64,000 nt of DNA from Brachycybe producta (taxonomy: Eukaryota > Arthropoda > Diplopoda > Playtdesmida > Andrognathidae): NCBI GenBank assembly GCA_036925085.1, contig JAUPFP010000014.1:431001-495000 (forward strand), given 5' to 3'. The notes under the pieces were generated by a model, which was not told the DNA's origin, searched no databases, and saw only the letters and a program-made list of their open reading frames with translations. The position numbers and the translations under genes were made by a program. Shown piece after piece: positions 45,785-57,320 of the stretch; position 1 is the stretch's first letter, and each line of letters starts with the position of its first letter.

Positions 45785-45977
45785 ACAGGTATCTGTAGAC
45801 AGCTGCAGAATTTCTTTGGCTCCGCCTTTTTGTGAGCGTCAGACCAAATATCAACCAATTAAAAATAAAAAGGGCGGAGCATGTGACATCAGACCCAGTA
45901 ACAAACCAATTAGAAATTGATGACGCTCATAAAAAGTGCTGAGCCAAAGAAATTCTGAAGCTGTCTACAGATGCCTG
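45785..45977. mobile_element. Family A-related MITE, copy 3
   Basis: Ends ACAGGTATCTGTAGACAGCT and, inverted, AGCTGTCTACAGATGCCTG. The core shares 'ggctccgcc', 'aagggcggagcatgtgac' and 'accaattagaaattgatgac' with the other copies. Flanks TCTTTCAAC (45776-45784) and TCTTGCAAC (45978-45986) match at 8 of 9 positions. Confidence 0.7.
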
Positions 45978-45986
45978 TCTTGCAAC

Positions 45987-46635
45987 AGGGTGGCTGGGTT
46001 CTTTTTTAGTTTGAAGTCCTGAAAAAAACAACATACACACACATAGATAAAAGGAACACACACAAAAATCAGAACACACAACTTGCACACTTGTCACACA
46101 GACACACACACACACAACAAAAATAAACATTGTCACATGATCAAAGTGACCAAAACCACACACACAAAGAAAATGAGCACGTACAAACGTTCCTGGAACA
46201 CATACAAAGTTCATACAAAACCACAGAAATAGACATTAATAGAAAAAAGAGAGAGAGAGAGAGACTTCGGCATGTGGTTAAGCTTTATGTAATAAAAGTT
46301 ATGATACCCATTGTAATAACACAAATGAAAAATATTTTTAGTACTTTGTCACAGCAGGACAAAAATAAAAGGTGTTTGGGGTTTTGGATTTATTTGTATT
46401 TATTTGTATCAGAGATTTCCTTTGTGAGTCCCTTCCCCTTCTCCTCCAGCTCCAGGAGTCCTGCTCCTCCTCCTCCTCCTCCTATGGTGGTGAATTAAGG
46501 TTTAGGTGGTCCTGTTTGGTTCTTATGGGGGGATTCTCCACAAAACACATATATTATATACATGTATATCGAGGTATTATAATAAATATCGATTTCTTTT
46601 ATGAATATTATTGTCTTCTTTTGTGATATTATTAT
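45987..46635. other. Non-coding stretch with CA-rich patches
   Basis: (CA)n at about 46030-46170 and a (TCC) run near 46465-46485. No gene. Confidence 0.45.
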
Positions 46636-46918
46636 AGAGAGTGAGAGAGAGAAAAAGAGAGAGATAGAGCATGAGAGAGAGCAAGAGAGAGAGAGAGAAA
46701 GAGCAAGAGAGAGAGAGAAAGAGCAAGAGAGAGAGCAAGAGAGAGAGAGAGAAAGAGCAAGAGAGAGAGAGAGAGAAAGAGCAAGAGAGAGAGAGAGAGA
46801 AAGAGCAAGAGAGAGAGAGAGAGAAAGAGCAAGAGAGAGAGAGAGAGAGAAAGAGCAAGAGAGAGAGCAATAGAGAGAGAGATAGAGAGAGAGATAGCGA
46901 GCAAGAGAGAGAGAGATC
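46636..46918. repeat. GA-rich microsatellite with periodic GCAAGA
   Basis: Blocks of GAGA separated at fairly regular steps by AAGAGCAAGAGAG. Confidence 0.9.
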
Positions 46919-47804
46919 TTGTGGGCAAGTTTCTTAAGAAAAGTTTATCTTAAACATTTGTTCCTTTTCGCTCTCTCTCTCTCTCTCATTTTCTCTCTCT
47001 GTATCTATCTCTCTCTATATCTATCCATCTCTCTATCTCTATCTCTCCATTCCATATCTTTGATCGTTTTTGTCTTTATTTTTCAAAACAAAAATAAAAT
47101 TGTTTGTTGTTTGTATGTTTGTGTTGTTACATCATTTCTCTTATGTTATGATAAAGAAGAAGAAAATAAAAAATACACAACAACAACAACCAAGTTTGTA
47201 AAATCGATTATTGTTTACGAAGACAACAGTTTTATGTGTTTTTTTTCTTTCGAATTTTGTATTTCTTTTTTTTTTTATTCTAAAATAAAAAAAATTGGCT
47301 CTCGCCCCCCCCCCCCCCCCCCCGCATCTCTTCCCCTGAAAAAAAGCGAAATATTAAATTCAGTGTTGTGTAACGGAACGTTTTCGTTATGTACACATAC
47401 GCTCTCGGCATGTGCACTTCTACTTTTTAGTACCAAATCATCCTTCAAAATGACATCATTGGTGGGTCCGTTTTTTTTTTTTGGTTGTTGTGTGTTCATT
47501 CTAAAATGTAGAAATTTTGTCAGATGGGGAATCTAAAAATGTTTCTTTATTGTTTAGCTCAAGGCACTTTTTTTTTTGGCAGTAACTTTTTTTGTGTATT
47601 ATTTACTTTACTAGCAAAAAGTCAAATATTGGGAAGGGGGGAGGAGGTTACATTACAATAAAGTTTTCAAACTGAAAACTTTTAGTTCATTGTTTTGTTT
47701 ATTAAAAACAAAATATGAAAAGCGTCTCTAAATGATCATAAAAAATTTTCTCAGGAGAGATGAGGCTCAAAATTGGTTCCAGAAGTTTCAAAACGTCGGT
47801 CAAC
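46919..47804. other. AT-rich non-coding stretch
   Basis: CT run at 46970-46990, a run of 19 C at 47305-47323, and T runs. No gene is supported; the 205-residue frame at 46919 is low complexity. Confidence 0.5.
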
Positions 47805-47808
47805 TTAA

Positions 47809-48520
47809 GAGGCTTACATTGCTCTATTGAGCCCAGTACACAGTCGCGCTGGCAATATGTTTATTTTTCATATTTAAAGTTGTCCAATTTTGATGGATCA
47901 AAGTGCAATGTGCACCTTAAATATTTGCTGATCTAGTGATAGAATGACAAAAAATTGGTAAGTGCGGTTCTATTTTTTAAAAAAATATTTCAAAATCGCG
48001 AATTTCTAACTCTTATGTTAAACTCCATTGAGGTACGCGCTCGTAAGCAAAAAAAAGTCCATTAAAATGCTCGTAAAAATACCTAAAAATAATTTTTAGA
48101 AAATCATAAAAAAATCAGCACGTGCGCCAATGTGTTGGCTTCACTGTGGTTTAATTGTGTTTTTTTAAAATTATTTTTACGCATTTTTACGAGCATTTTA
48201 ATGGATATTTTTGCTTACGAGCGTGTACTCAATGGAGTTTAACATAAGAGTTAGAAATTCGCGATTTTGAAATAGTTTTTAAAAATAGAACCGCACTTAC
48301 CAATTTTTTGTCATTTTATCACTCGATGAGTATCTATTTAAGGTTGACATTGCACTTTGAACTATCAAAATTGGACAACTTTAAATATGAAAAATAAACA
48401 TATTGCCGCCGCGACTGTGTGTATTTTAAAAATTAACATTTTTTTCTTTAACATCGGGTCTATGAGGTCAATAGGAAAACGATGCTAGCGCTCTTTGTGG
48501 AGATTTTTCAAAGTAATTTT
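47809..48520. mobile_element. Family B palindromic element, copy 3
   Basis: TTAA at 47805-47808, then GAGGCTTACATTGC; a short deletion follows compared with copy 2. The centre again has 'cacgtgcgccaatgtgttgg'. The right arm reaches 'gctctttgtggagatttttc' but the terminal GCCTC is lost. Confidence 0.7.
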
Positions 48521-49790
48521 CAATCGCCGATTTACGAATTGATCAGGATATTAGTTTTCCATTTATGTGCCCATAACCTAAAGGAAGGGGTCGGAGCGAG
48601 AGAAATTGTGGCACGGGACCCCAAAGTGGCAAAATACAGGGTGTCACAAAACTGTTTAAGAGCCATAGCAATATTTGACTTATTTCTTGCACCGGAATCT
48701 TGCAAGAAAAATAGCCAGTTTGATTAACCAGTTTCAGAATACTCAACATGCTTCAATAATCAGAATAAAAAAACCTTTTTTTAAAAAAGATCTGTAAATT
48801 CAAGAAAATTGTGACGATGTTACTTTACAAAAAAAAAAGTGACTTAAGTTAGTCACTACTTCATTTGTCTTAGTTAAATTTAGAGAGATAAAAAAAGCCA
48901 TTAGGGGAAGAGAAATAGTTTTAAAAATTTCTTTGGAAAGAGAGACCTTAAAAATCCCATATGAAGATAAATTGAACTGGCTGGGTTTTTTTTTTTATTC
49001 TGGTCAAACTAACATAGGAAAATTTAATCCTTTCTTTCTATTCATCAACTTCAATGTACACAATATTATGGATGAAACATGTGACACTTTTTCTTCCATT
49101 TAAAACACATTTTCAAGTGTGACAATGACAAAAGACACATTCAATCTCTCTCTCTCTCTTTTACTATTATGATAATAGTAATAATATATCAACAACGATA
49201 TTTTATACGTGACAAATGACTTTGCTAGAATTTTAATCGGTTGACTGCAACGTACACAAGAAACACATGTGATAATTATATATGACACAGCTGACACATT
49301 TATAACATTGTTGCTGTTATTCTCATAATATCCATCTCTCTCTCTCTCTCTTTCTCTCCATGCTTTTAATATTAAAAATATATTAAGGGATGGAGGAGGC
49401 TGACATAAAGATGACTTCGTAAATTTGCATTTCTACTCTCTATCCATCCTCCGCGCCTCTCTCAATACAAACACGGGATGTTGTGCATGGAGGGAACTTT
49501 TCATTTTGGAAAATTCATAGGAGGTTTTTTTTTTTTGCAACAATGTAGATATTGTTAGTTATTATGACAAAGCAATTTTTATGCTGCTTTTGGACTTTGT
49601 TGTCCTTCTGCCATAGGCCATTTGAGCTGCTTGCAGAGTAATCAAATTCAAATTCACTCAATACACACATGTGAAAAAAATTAGTCATCTTACAAATTCA
49701 AAACGCGCAAGTATGCGTGCAACAGTACCACCGATTAAGATTCCAAATATCTGCAAAGATTTGTATAATATTTTAGGCAATATGCAAAAT
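48521..49790. other. AT-rich non-coding region
   Basis: Short CT runs (49145-49160, 49333-49356) and the small dispersed repeat 'tctgccataggccatttgag' at about 49610. No gene. Confidence 0.45.
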
Positions 49791-49796
49791 GTCTGC

Positions 49797-50055
49797 AAGG
49801 GCGCCGTCCACATTACTAAAAGAAATTTACGTTGTATGTTGCATTACGCGAAAATTTATCTTGAGTGCTAAAAAAGTGTGGACGTGTGCGGCGTCCGCAC
49901 ACGAACGCGCACGCAAGAATTTTCGCCACGTGCAAAATATTTACGTGGCCAAAAACGTTTGAATTTTTCGGCAAAAATAATTGTATCGAATTCTACTTTC
50001 AACACACACACACAACCGTATATTGTTTTTTTTTGTGCTAATGTGGACGCGCTCT
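49797..50055. mobile_element. MITE-like element with 'gtccacatta' inverted ends
   Basis: AGGGCGCCGTCCACATTACT at the left matches, inverted, GCTAATGTGGACGCGCTCT at the right. The interior has the palindromic 'gtgtgcggcgtccgcacac'. The G+C-rich patch stands out from its surroundings. No target duplication found. Confidence 0.5.
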
Positions 50056-50324
50056 AAGCTAAAACAAAAACATTAATTTTAATGAATGTTCAAAATAACA
50101 GCATCTAAAGGAGAATGATTTAATTTAAGCATTCTGCTGCAACATTACATTAAATGTAATTATTTGTGTTAGATATTTATAGGCAAAATGATGAAATTTC
50201 AAGTACTGTCTGATCTTCTAGTCATATTTTTAGATACATTAAGTACGCTCTCGATTTCTCCGGACTAAATGCAACTGCACTCGGTTTGGATTAGAGACAT
50301 ACATAAAGCCCAGGGTCCGGTGGG

Positions 50325-51086
50325 CTTTTTCTATTGAGCCCCATAGACTCAATGTTAAAAGAAAAGGTGTTAATTTTTAAAATACTACACAGTCGCGCCG
50401 GCAATATGTTTATTTTTCATATTTAAAGTTGTCTAATTTTGATGGTTCAAAGTGCAATGTGCACCTTAAATATATGCTGATCTATTGATAGAATGACAAA
50501 AAATTGGTAAGTGTGCTTCTATTTTTAAAAACTATTTCAACATCGCGAATTTCTAACTCTTTATGTTAAACTCCATTGAGTACGTGCTCGTAAGAAAAAA
50601 AAACATCCATTAAAATGTTGAAAAAAATACCTAAAAGTAATTTGAAAAATAACCACAATTAAACCACAGTGAAACCAACACATTGGTGCACGTGCTGATT
50701 TTTCTGTTTTTTTTTAAATTATTTTTAGATATTTTTACGAGCATTTTAATGGATGTTTTTTTGCTTACGAGCACGTACTCAATGGAGTTTAACATAAAGA
50801 GTTAGAAATTCGCGATTTTGAAATATTTTTTTAAAAATAGAGCCGCACTTACCAATTTTTTGTCATTCTGTCACTAGATCAGCATATATTTAAAGTGCAC
50901 ATTACACTTTGAAGCATCAAAATTGGACAACTTTAAATATGAAAAATAAACATATTGCCGCCGCGACTGTGTTATTTTAAAAATTAACGGTTTTTCTTTA
51001 ACATTGGGGTCTATGGGATCAATAGAAAAACGATGGTACTGCTCTTTGCGGAGATTTTTCAAAGTAATTTTGCGAAGTGTAGCCTC
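50325..51086. mobile_element. Family B palindromic element, copy 4
   Basis: The left terminus is missing; it starts in the arm at 'tttttctattgagcccc'. The right end is intact: 'gtgtagcctc' then TTAA at 51087-51090. The centre has 'acacattggtgcacgtgctg', the family loop in opposite orientation. Confidence 0.7.
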
Positions 51087-51090
51087 TTAA

Positions 51091-51399
51091 GAGTTGTAAT
51101 TTATACAACCGACTGAAATGTCACACACACAAATGAATGTGACAGAATGAAAACACTTGTCAAACTTTATGACACTTTTTATAATAAAAAGATGAGAATA
51201 AGTGACAAATCACAGACACAGACTGTAGAAGTTGAAGGAGAATAAGAACACACACACATAACATGACATATAACATAATGTGACTGGAATCACTTATAAG
51301 ACAAAAATTGACAGCAGTGCCATCTTTTCTCATTTATTTATTTTATATGGTTATGGATTCCAATCAGTACAATTTTTATTCATTTCTAATACCTAGTAC
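51091..51399. other. Non-coding stretch
   Basis: CA-rich words ('acacacaca') and A/T runs only. Confidence 0.4.
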
Positions 51400-51690
51400 A
51401 CACACCTGATGTAATTTAAATGCATTTAAATAATAAACGTGTTCTACGGAGCCCTGTGAAGGACAAACAAACAATATATCGCGTTCAATTTATTCAGTTA
51501 ATAATCTGAAAATATTGAGTTAATACTTAAATATAATATATAAACTATTGACAAAATATTGATTTAGTACTTCAATTTAAAATATTAATAATAAAAATCA
51601 ATTTTTATTTGGTTCGTGTCCTTAACTGGATTCCGTATAATTCACCTTAACACATTTAATTTGAATTCATTTAACTCATGTGTGTGTGTG
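51400..51690 (-). repeat. Family E dispersed repeat, copy 2 (reversed)
   Basis: Begins 'tacacacacctgat' and 'tttaaatgcatttaaataat', and ends 'cacatttaatttgaattcat' and 'actcatgtgtgtgtg', the reverse complement of copies 1 and 3. Confidence 0.7.
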
Positions 51691-53096
51691 TTCACTTTTA
51701 CAGGGTGGCCCAAATGTCATCACCCTATTTGAAAAATGCCGCCATTTTGTTTTAAAACATTATTTTGTTGACAGTTGTGTAGCACAACAGTAGTGCGAAA
51801 TTCATTACATAAACAAAAACATGCCACGTGAACATCTGGGTGAAATACGTTTTTAATAGAAAATGGGTTGTAAACGCCATGCTTTTTGCCGGGGAATTTG
51901 CTTGTCACGAAAGGGGCTGTTCGTAGTGGTTAGAAAAAAAATAACTGAAGTAGAATTGTTGTGCAAGTCATAACGTTGTAACAGCCAATAGCAGATCGAG
52001 TGACAACGTTGTCAGTCACTTAATGACAATAGCCACGTTGTATAGTGACAACTTGTCAGCATATGTTGCTGCATGTTGGCATTTACAATGTCATTTTTTT
52101 TTTGGAACTGATGTGAAGTTTAAACATTTTTTAATAAATATTCTAATATCTGATTAATAATTTCTAATACATTCCCGTAATTTCTTAGCTTCCTGTAAAA
52201 TTGTATTAAATATTTTATGGATTTAATACAATTAGTTTAGTAAGAAAATTTGGGTTTTTTCTATCTCATAATCAAAAATTAAAATTTTGGCGTCTACAAC
52301 GTTTTTGGAAACTCGTTCTTCATATAGGGTTTAAGCCTTCATTTATGGGAACAAAACAAATAAGCATGTAATAGCCTTCAAGAGAGAGAGAGAGAGAGAG
52401 AGAGAGGAACTGTCACAATCATTACATTTTTCTGGTTCTCTTCTCTCTTGTTTATCTTGAATGTTAGCTTTTTTTTATAGGTGTGTTGCCATTAAAAATG
52501 AACCAAAACCCCTTTCTTTAACCGAAAAAAAAAACCGTTTTCCGGTCATAATATGTACAAACACATTGGTCAGCACCGCGAACACATAGAAAACACACAC
52601 ACAGACAACCAGAGATTATGACTTTTCATCCATGTAATCTCTGTTGTGATGTTGTTTTGAGCGTGTAATCGAGATGTGACAGTTTAATCATGGATGTAAT
52701 TTTGGAAAAAAATTAAATAGATAAAGACCCTCTTCCCCCCCCCCACCCCCCCCCACCCTATCCTCACCCATCGCACTATTAAATCTCAACCTCACACTTT
52801 GATAAACACCAATCATAGCATAACAGAAAATTATTGCAATTTTGGTAACGTTTCAATAAATAAAATAAAAGTGACTTTGATGCAATAAAGTAGAAAAAGC
52901 AAATAATCAACTTGTAACTTGTAAAAAGTAACTTGACAGAGGAGGAGGAGGAGGAGGTCCTCTTGAGAGAAGAGATCACTTTGCTTAAAGGAAGCAAATT
53001 TTGTTAGAAACTAGACTATTTATGGCTAAAAGGTATGTTTACATTTTTCATGATGATGTAGATCTATATTCTACAAGACTAGAATATATAAATGTT
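51691..53096. other. Non-coding region
   Basis: Starts with 'acagggtggcccaaatgtca', which resembles the terminus of a DNA transposon (see findings). GA run at 52381-52406; C-rich patch at 52735-52757; (GGA) run near 52940. No gene. Confidence 0.4.
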
Positions 53097-53097
53097 A

Positions 53098-53285
53098 GGC
53101 CTTGTTTCCACTGGGGTGAAAATTTGAAATTTTTGAAAATTTCGACTGGTGAAGAATATAGAAGAAACGTGTGGCCCTTCTGCCCATACTCACTATCACA
53201 GGCGGTCGCTACGTGCGTTCTATTTTTTTCACCAGTTGAAATTTTTTTAAAAAGTTCAATTTTTCACCCCAATGGAAACAAGGCC
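53098..53285. mobile_element. Family C hairpin element, copy 2
   Basis: GGCCTTGTTTCCACTGGGG and the inverted CCCCAATGGAAACAAGGCC, flanked by TA on both sides (TTA before, TAA after). The arms pair through 'tgaaaatttgaa'. Confidence 0.75.
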
Positions 53286-53326
53286 TAATTGTTCAAGTTT
53301 GAAAAAAATATGAAACCCAAAGAACT

Positions 53327-53490
53327 CCTTGTTTCCACTGTGGTGAAAATTTGAACTTGGTGAAAAAATAGAACAAACGTGGCTCCCGACTGTGATAGTG
53401 AATGGACGGGAGCCATGTGTGCTCTTTTTTTTCACCAAGTTGAAAATTTTCAAAAAAGTTCAAATTTAAACCCCAGTGGAAACAAGGCCT
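53327..53490. mobile_element. Family C hairpin element, copy 3
   Basis: CCTTGTTTCCACTGTGGTG to CCCCAGTGGAAACAAGGCC; the loop carries 'atggacgggagccatgtg'. It lies only about 40 bp from copy 2. Confidence 0.75.
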
Positions 53491-54345
53491 AATTTTGCAA
53501 AAACAACAACAAAATAAACCAACACCAAAGTAATTGCATTGTCAATCGCAATTACATTTCTCCACAATCCCAACCTATTGTGTTTACTACTTATTTGTCT
53601 TTTTCTTATACATGTTGATGAAATCTACAATTGGAATTGACATTAATGTTTCTCTCTCTCTCTCTCTCTCTCTTCTGACTTATTTAATTCTCTTGTCAAT
53701 AATACATTAAGGTCCCAAATATAAGAAAAAGGTACCCAATGTATTTTACTAATATTGACAAAACTATCATTTGGGGGAGAAATTCCTATTTTTTTTTTTT
53801 TTTCTCTTTTTTTGGTTGTTGTTGTTGCCCTATTTTCACAAAGTTAATCACTTGATTAGTTTTTGTATTTTTTTTTTGTTATCTCTCTCTTATTGCTATG
53901 AAACAATAGAACACTCCACCTTCAGTTTCCATTGTATTTAAGAGAGAGAGATAGAGAGAGAGAGAGAGAGTGAGTGATCTTTTGTTAAGATATATATCCG
54001 ATGATTGTTATCCTTTAAGGATAATAATAATCATTGTAATCAGTTACTTGAGAACTTCCCTTCCCTTCCCCTCCCCCCTCCCTCTTCCTATTCATTCCTG
54101 AAATATCCCATTTTCAAATACCCTTACTTATATGTAACTCTATACTCGTTGAAAGAAAAGACAAAAAATACCAGATTTTATTAGAAATAATTCTGGTATT
54201 TGACATTTGAACTTGAAAGAAGATTAACAGAGATTAATGAGTTTTAATTATAGGTTTTTAGTTAATGAAACGAGAGATGTTTTTTTAAAAAAAAATAAAT
54301 CCTTTCCGCAAAAAAAAATGAATAATTTATTAGTAAAAATTTATT
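53491..54345. other. AT-rich non-coding stretch with CT/GA runs
   Basis: CT run at 53650-53672 and GA run at 53941-53971. No gene. Confidence 0.5.
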
Positions 54346-54349
54346 GGTA

Positions 54350-54560
54350 AGTTTATATGCAAAATATCAAAGCAGATGTTTCTCAATTTGTGGCCCAAGT
54401 GCCTAATTGTGAAGTAATCATCATCATCATGAGAGCAACTGCAATAGTCCTTTTTCTAATCAAAAAAGGCTGGTTAGACTACTAACTAGACTTTTAACTA
54501 ACTAGAGTTTTAGCCTCTAACCAGCAATTTTTATTATTAGAAAAAAAAAACATAATTGCA
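54350..54560. repeat. Family F copy, truncated
   Basis: 'tatatgcaaaatatcaaagc', 'tttctcaatttgtggcccaa', 'ggctggttaga' and the inverted 'tagcctctaaccagc' match the hAT-like element at 39799. The right end is replaced by a separate foldback. Confidence 0.6.
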
Positions 54561-54563
54561 GTT

Positions 54564-54675
54564 CGGATGTTTATGCATTAACAAGCAAACTGTTTCTCGA
54601 TTTGTGGCCCATCATTATAGCAATGATGGGCCACAAATCGAGAAACAGTTTGCTTATTAATGCATAAAAATCCGA
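54564..54675. mobile_element. Near-perfect 112-bp foldback
   Basis: Two arms of about 50 bp starting CGGATGTTTATGCATTAA are almost fully complementary, around a tiny loop near 54620. The arm sequence is that of the family F terminus ('tgtttctcgatttgtggccc'). The low divergence between arms points to recent formation or ongoing correction. Confidence 0.8.
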
Positions 54676-54680
54676 TCCCT

Positions 54681-55217
54681 ATTTATAACATAGAAATCGA
54701 TATTACACCTTTTTTTTTTGGCTTAACTTTTAAAAGATTGAAGAACTTATTTTTAGAAAAAAAATAACCAAAATATAATTTTAAAACATAATTTGATTAA
54801 TTTTACTACATTTTATAATTAAAGTTTTGAATTTTTTAGTAATTTTATATTTACAAAAAAATAAACTCTTTCGGTTTCTAACGTTGAATTAGTAATTTTA
54901 ATGAAGATTGTGTTTTTATATGAATTTACAACTTCTATTTTTTGAAAATGTGATTAAATTTCGACTTTGCGCACATCCATCCAATGAATATTTAATTTCT
55001 CATCCTCATTAATAGTTAATTTGATTGGCTTTTACGCAAAGTACATTTTTTTTTTCTTGCTCTCATCTTGTTTTTTTTGGGGGGGAGAGGGAGAGGGAGG
55101 GAGGGGAATGGTGGGGGGGTCTATTTCTCAATGTGATTATATATCTTCCTATATGAAATATAAAGGGGTGTGTCTTATCATCACAACTTATAAACTTATA
55201 TTTTGGAGGTTTATTTC
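54681..55217. other. AT-rich non-coding stretch
   Basis: No gene; G-rich patch at 55078-55122. Confidence 0.45.
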
Positions 55218-55500
55218 TTGTTTCCACACAGGCAATTAGAAATCGGGACGAGCAGACGTTGGCTCCGCTCTTTTTATGACGAACGCAACTTCCAACTGAA
55301 GTTTGTCCCGATTTCTAATTGCCTGTTGTTTCCACTTGGTCGAAAATTTCAACTTTTTTGAAAATTTCAACTGGTGAAAAATGGAAGACAAGTGGCTCCT
55401 GCCTATGATAATGAATGGACGGGAGCCACGTGTCTTCCATTTTTCACCAGTTGAAATTTTCAAAAAAGTTGAAATTTTCGACCCAGTGGAAACAAGGCCT
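55218..55500. mobile_element. Family C hairpin element, copy 4, split by a family A insertion
   Basis: The right end CCCAGTGGAAACAAGGCC is intact. The left end is cut at TTGTTTCCAC, which occurs both before (55218-55227) and after (55326-55335) the inserted family A element. The loop has 'atggacgggagccacgtg', as in copy 3. Confidence 0.8.
55228..55325. mobile_element. Family A MITE, copy 4 (short form)
   Basis: 98 bp, with ACAGGCAATTAGAAATCGGG at the left and its full complement at the right, identical to copy 1 termini. It lacks the TGACGTCA core. The 10-bp flank TTGTTTCCAC is exactly duplicated. Confidence 0.88.
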
Positions 55501-55753
55501 TAGAGGTAAAATACCGTTGTTTCATTATGATTTAATAAACGTAGGTGCAGAGTGGCGTAGGTGTGTGTGGAGCTTGGAAATTGTTTTTTTTTTCCCACTT
55601 TTTTTTTCAGGAATCAAATTCCAAGTTTCTTAGAAACTAGAATAATAATTGAATGAACCCAAAAGATATTTTCATAAAGATTTCTTTCAAAATAAACGTT
55701 TTATTCAAGAATGAGACAGTGATCACAAGTTGTACAATGTATGCAACTTTACT
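55501..55753. repeat. Family D fragment (left half)
   Basis: 'aagtttcttagaaactagaa' and 'tttcaaaataaacgttttat'. The matching inverted half lies beyond a 189-bp tandem repeat, at about 56095-56190. Confidence 0.5.
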
Positions 55754-56094
55754 TCGAAAATTCGTTGCATGTGAACCGGAAGAGCGGGAATGGCAATGTT
55801 GGTTGCAATGCATTAACAGAGAAGTCTGCAAGACAAGAATGTCTTCATTTTCTGTGTGCAATGCGCGCCTCAACAGTTAGGCCAATTCACAGTGGGCTAC
55901 TTTGAGGCGTTCCTACATATTATGCTCAATAACAATGAAACTTCGAAAATTCATTGCACATGAACCGGAAGAGCGGGAACAGAAACGTGGAATGCAAAAC
56001 ATTCCCAGTGAAGTCCGGAAAACAAGAATGTCTTAATTCCCTGTATGCAATGCGCGCCTCAAAAGTTAGGCCAATTCAGAGTGAGCTTTTTTTT
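55754..56094 (+). repeat. Two-unit tandem repeat, period 189 bp
   Basis: 'tcgaaaattcgttgcatgtg' at 55754 and 'tcgaaaattcattgcacatg' at 55943 start two units of about 80-85% identity by eye. Both contain 'gaaccggaagagcggga' and 'tgcaatgcgcgcctcaa'. It sits in the middle of a family D unit. Confidence 0.75.
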
Positions 56095-56190
56095 AAGGTG
56101 TTTCAACTTTCAAAGGATACTCATAACAATGAGAATTCTTCTAGTTTCTAAAACAAATTCAAGTTTCTCTTTATTTTGCTTTCTGAAAGA

Positions 56191-57000
56191 CATAAAATTT
56201 GAGTTTTCTGAGTAAACAAACTCTTTGAAAAAGATGCTTTAATAGTCTACAAATTTAAAATGTTAAACAACTCAACAGAAAAATTAAGAAATGGAGATCC
56301 TCTAGCCTCTTTAAACCTACTTCTATGTTTCCGAGAAGAAGGGAGAAAAAAAAACCCCACTTAACTAATCTAGATTAAATTGAAATCTGATTGAACTTGA
56401 AATAAAATTTCTGATATCTCCTCTCATGAAGAAGAAAGAGATATAAAAAAAAGCAATTGAGTTTCAATTGGATTAGAATTAAATTCTAGTTCACTTGTGA
56501 ATTGTGTGGTCTTATTGTTGGTGGTGTGTGTTTAGTCAGGTGTTTAAAAGATAATTGGTTGTGATTTGAAGCTGTTTTAGGAAACTAGAAGGCTTAAAAT
56601 GTGGCTGTGTCTTGAAAACTAAAGCCTGTTTCCTTTTATGTTGGAAAGAATCTTGAAGGATGATTTTCTCTACATCCTAGACAATTCTTGAAAAGAGGAA
56701 CAATTTCCGAATGAGCTTGATTTTGTCATTTTCGTCTAAAATAATGGGTCATCAAAGAGCCTCATAGGAAGAGAGAGGCTATTGGTGCAAAACATGAAGT
56801 CTACATATAGAGATTTCAATTTAATCTTCTCAAGAAAGCAAGCATGTAGATTAAGATACTTGTTTTCTTGAGAAGAGTAGGTGGAGCTAGCATAGTTCTC
56901 AGATGCGTTTTCTTTAAAGACTCCCTCCTCCTACCCACATGTTGTTTCCTAATATTACTTTTCTGTTTTCTTTAAAGCTTCTTCTTTCATTTCCGGACAC
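56191..57000. other. AT-rich non-coding stretch
   Basis: No gene. A pair of inverted words ('tctcaagaaagcaagcatgt' / 'cttgttttcttgagaaga') lies near 56830-56875. Confidence 0.4.
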
Positions 57001-57002
57001 AG

Positions 57003-57320
57003 CTATTATCGGATTTTTATGCAAAATATCAATGAAATGTTTCTCAATCTGTGGCCCAAGAGTCAATTGAGAAGTAACAATCCCATTTAGATTAACCAAC
57101 AATTATAGGTTTTTTCAATCAAAAAAACACTGGTTAGAGGCTAGAACTTTCTAGTTGACAACTGATAGTAACCAGACATCTAGCCTCTAATCAGCTTTTT
57201 TGATTAAAAAAAAGCATAATTGCAGTTGCTCTAATGATGATGATGGCTTCACAATTGGCACTTGAGATACACTTTGAGAAACATTTGCTTTGATAATTTT
57301 GCATAAAATTCCGAGCTCTA
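57003..57320. mobile_element. Family F copy, old
   Basis: 'atcggatttttatgcaaaat' to 'gcataaaattccgagctcta', with internal 'actggttagaggctag' and 'tagcctctaatcagc'. The ends are diverged and no duplication is visible. Confidence 0.65.

Noticed and set aside
46919..47536. 205-residue frame
   Set aside because: It is dominated by Ser/Leu/Phe from CT and T runs and a poly-C-derived Pro run. No domain.
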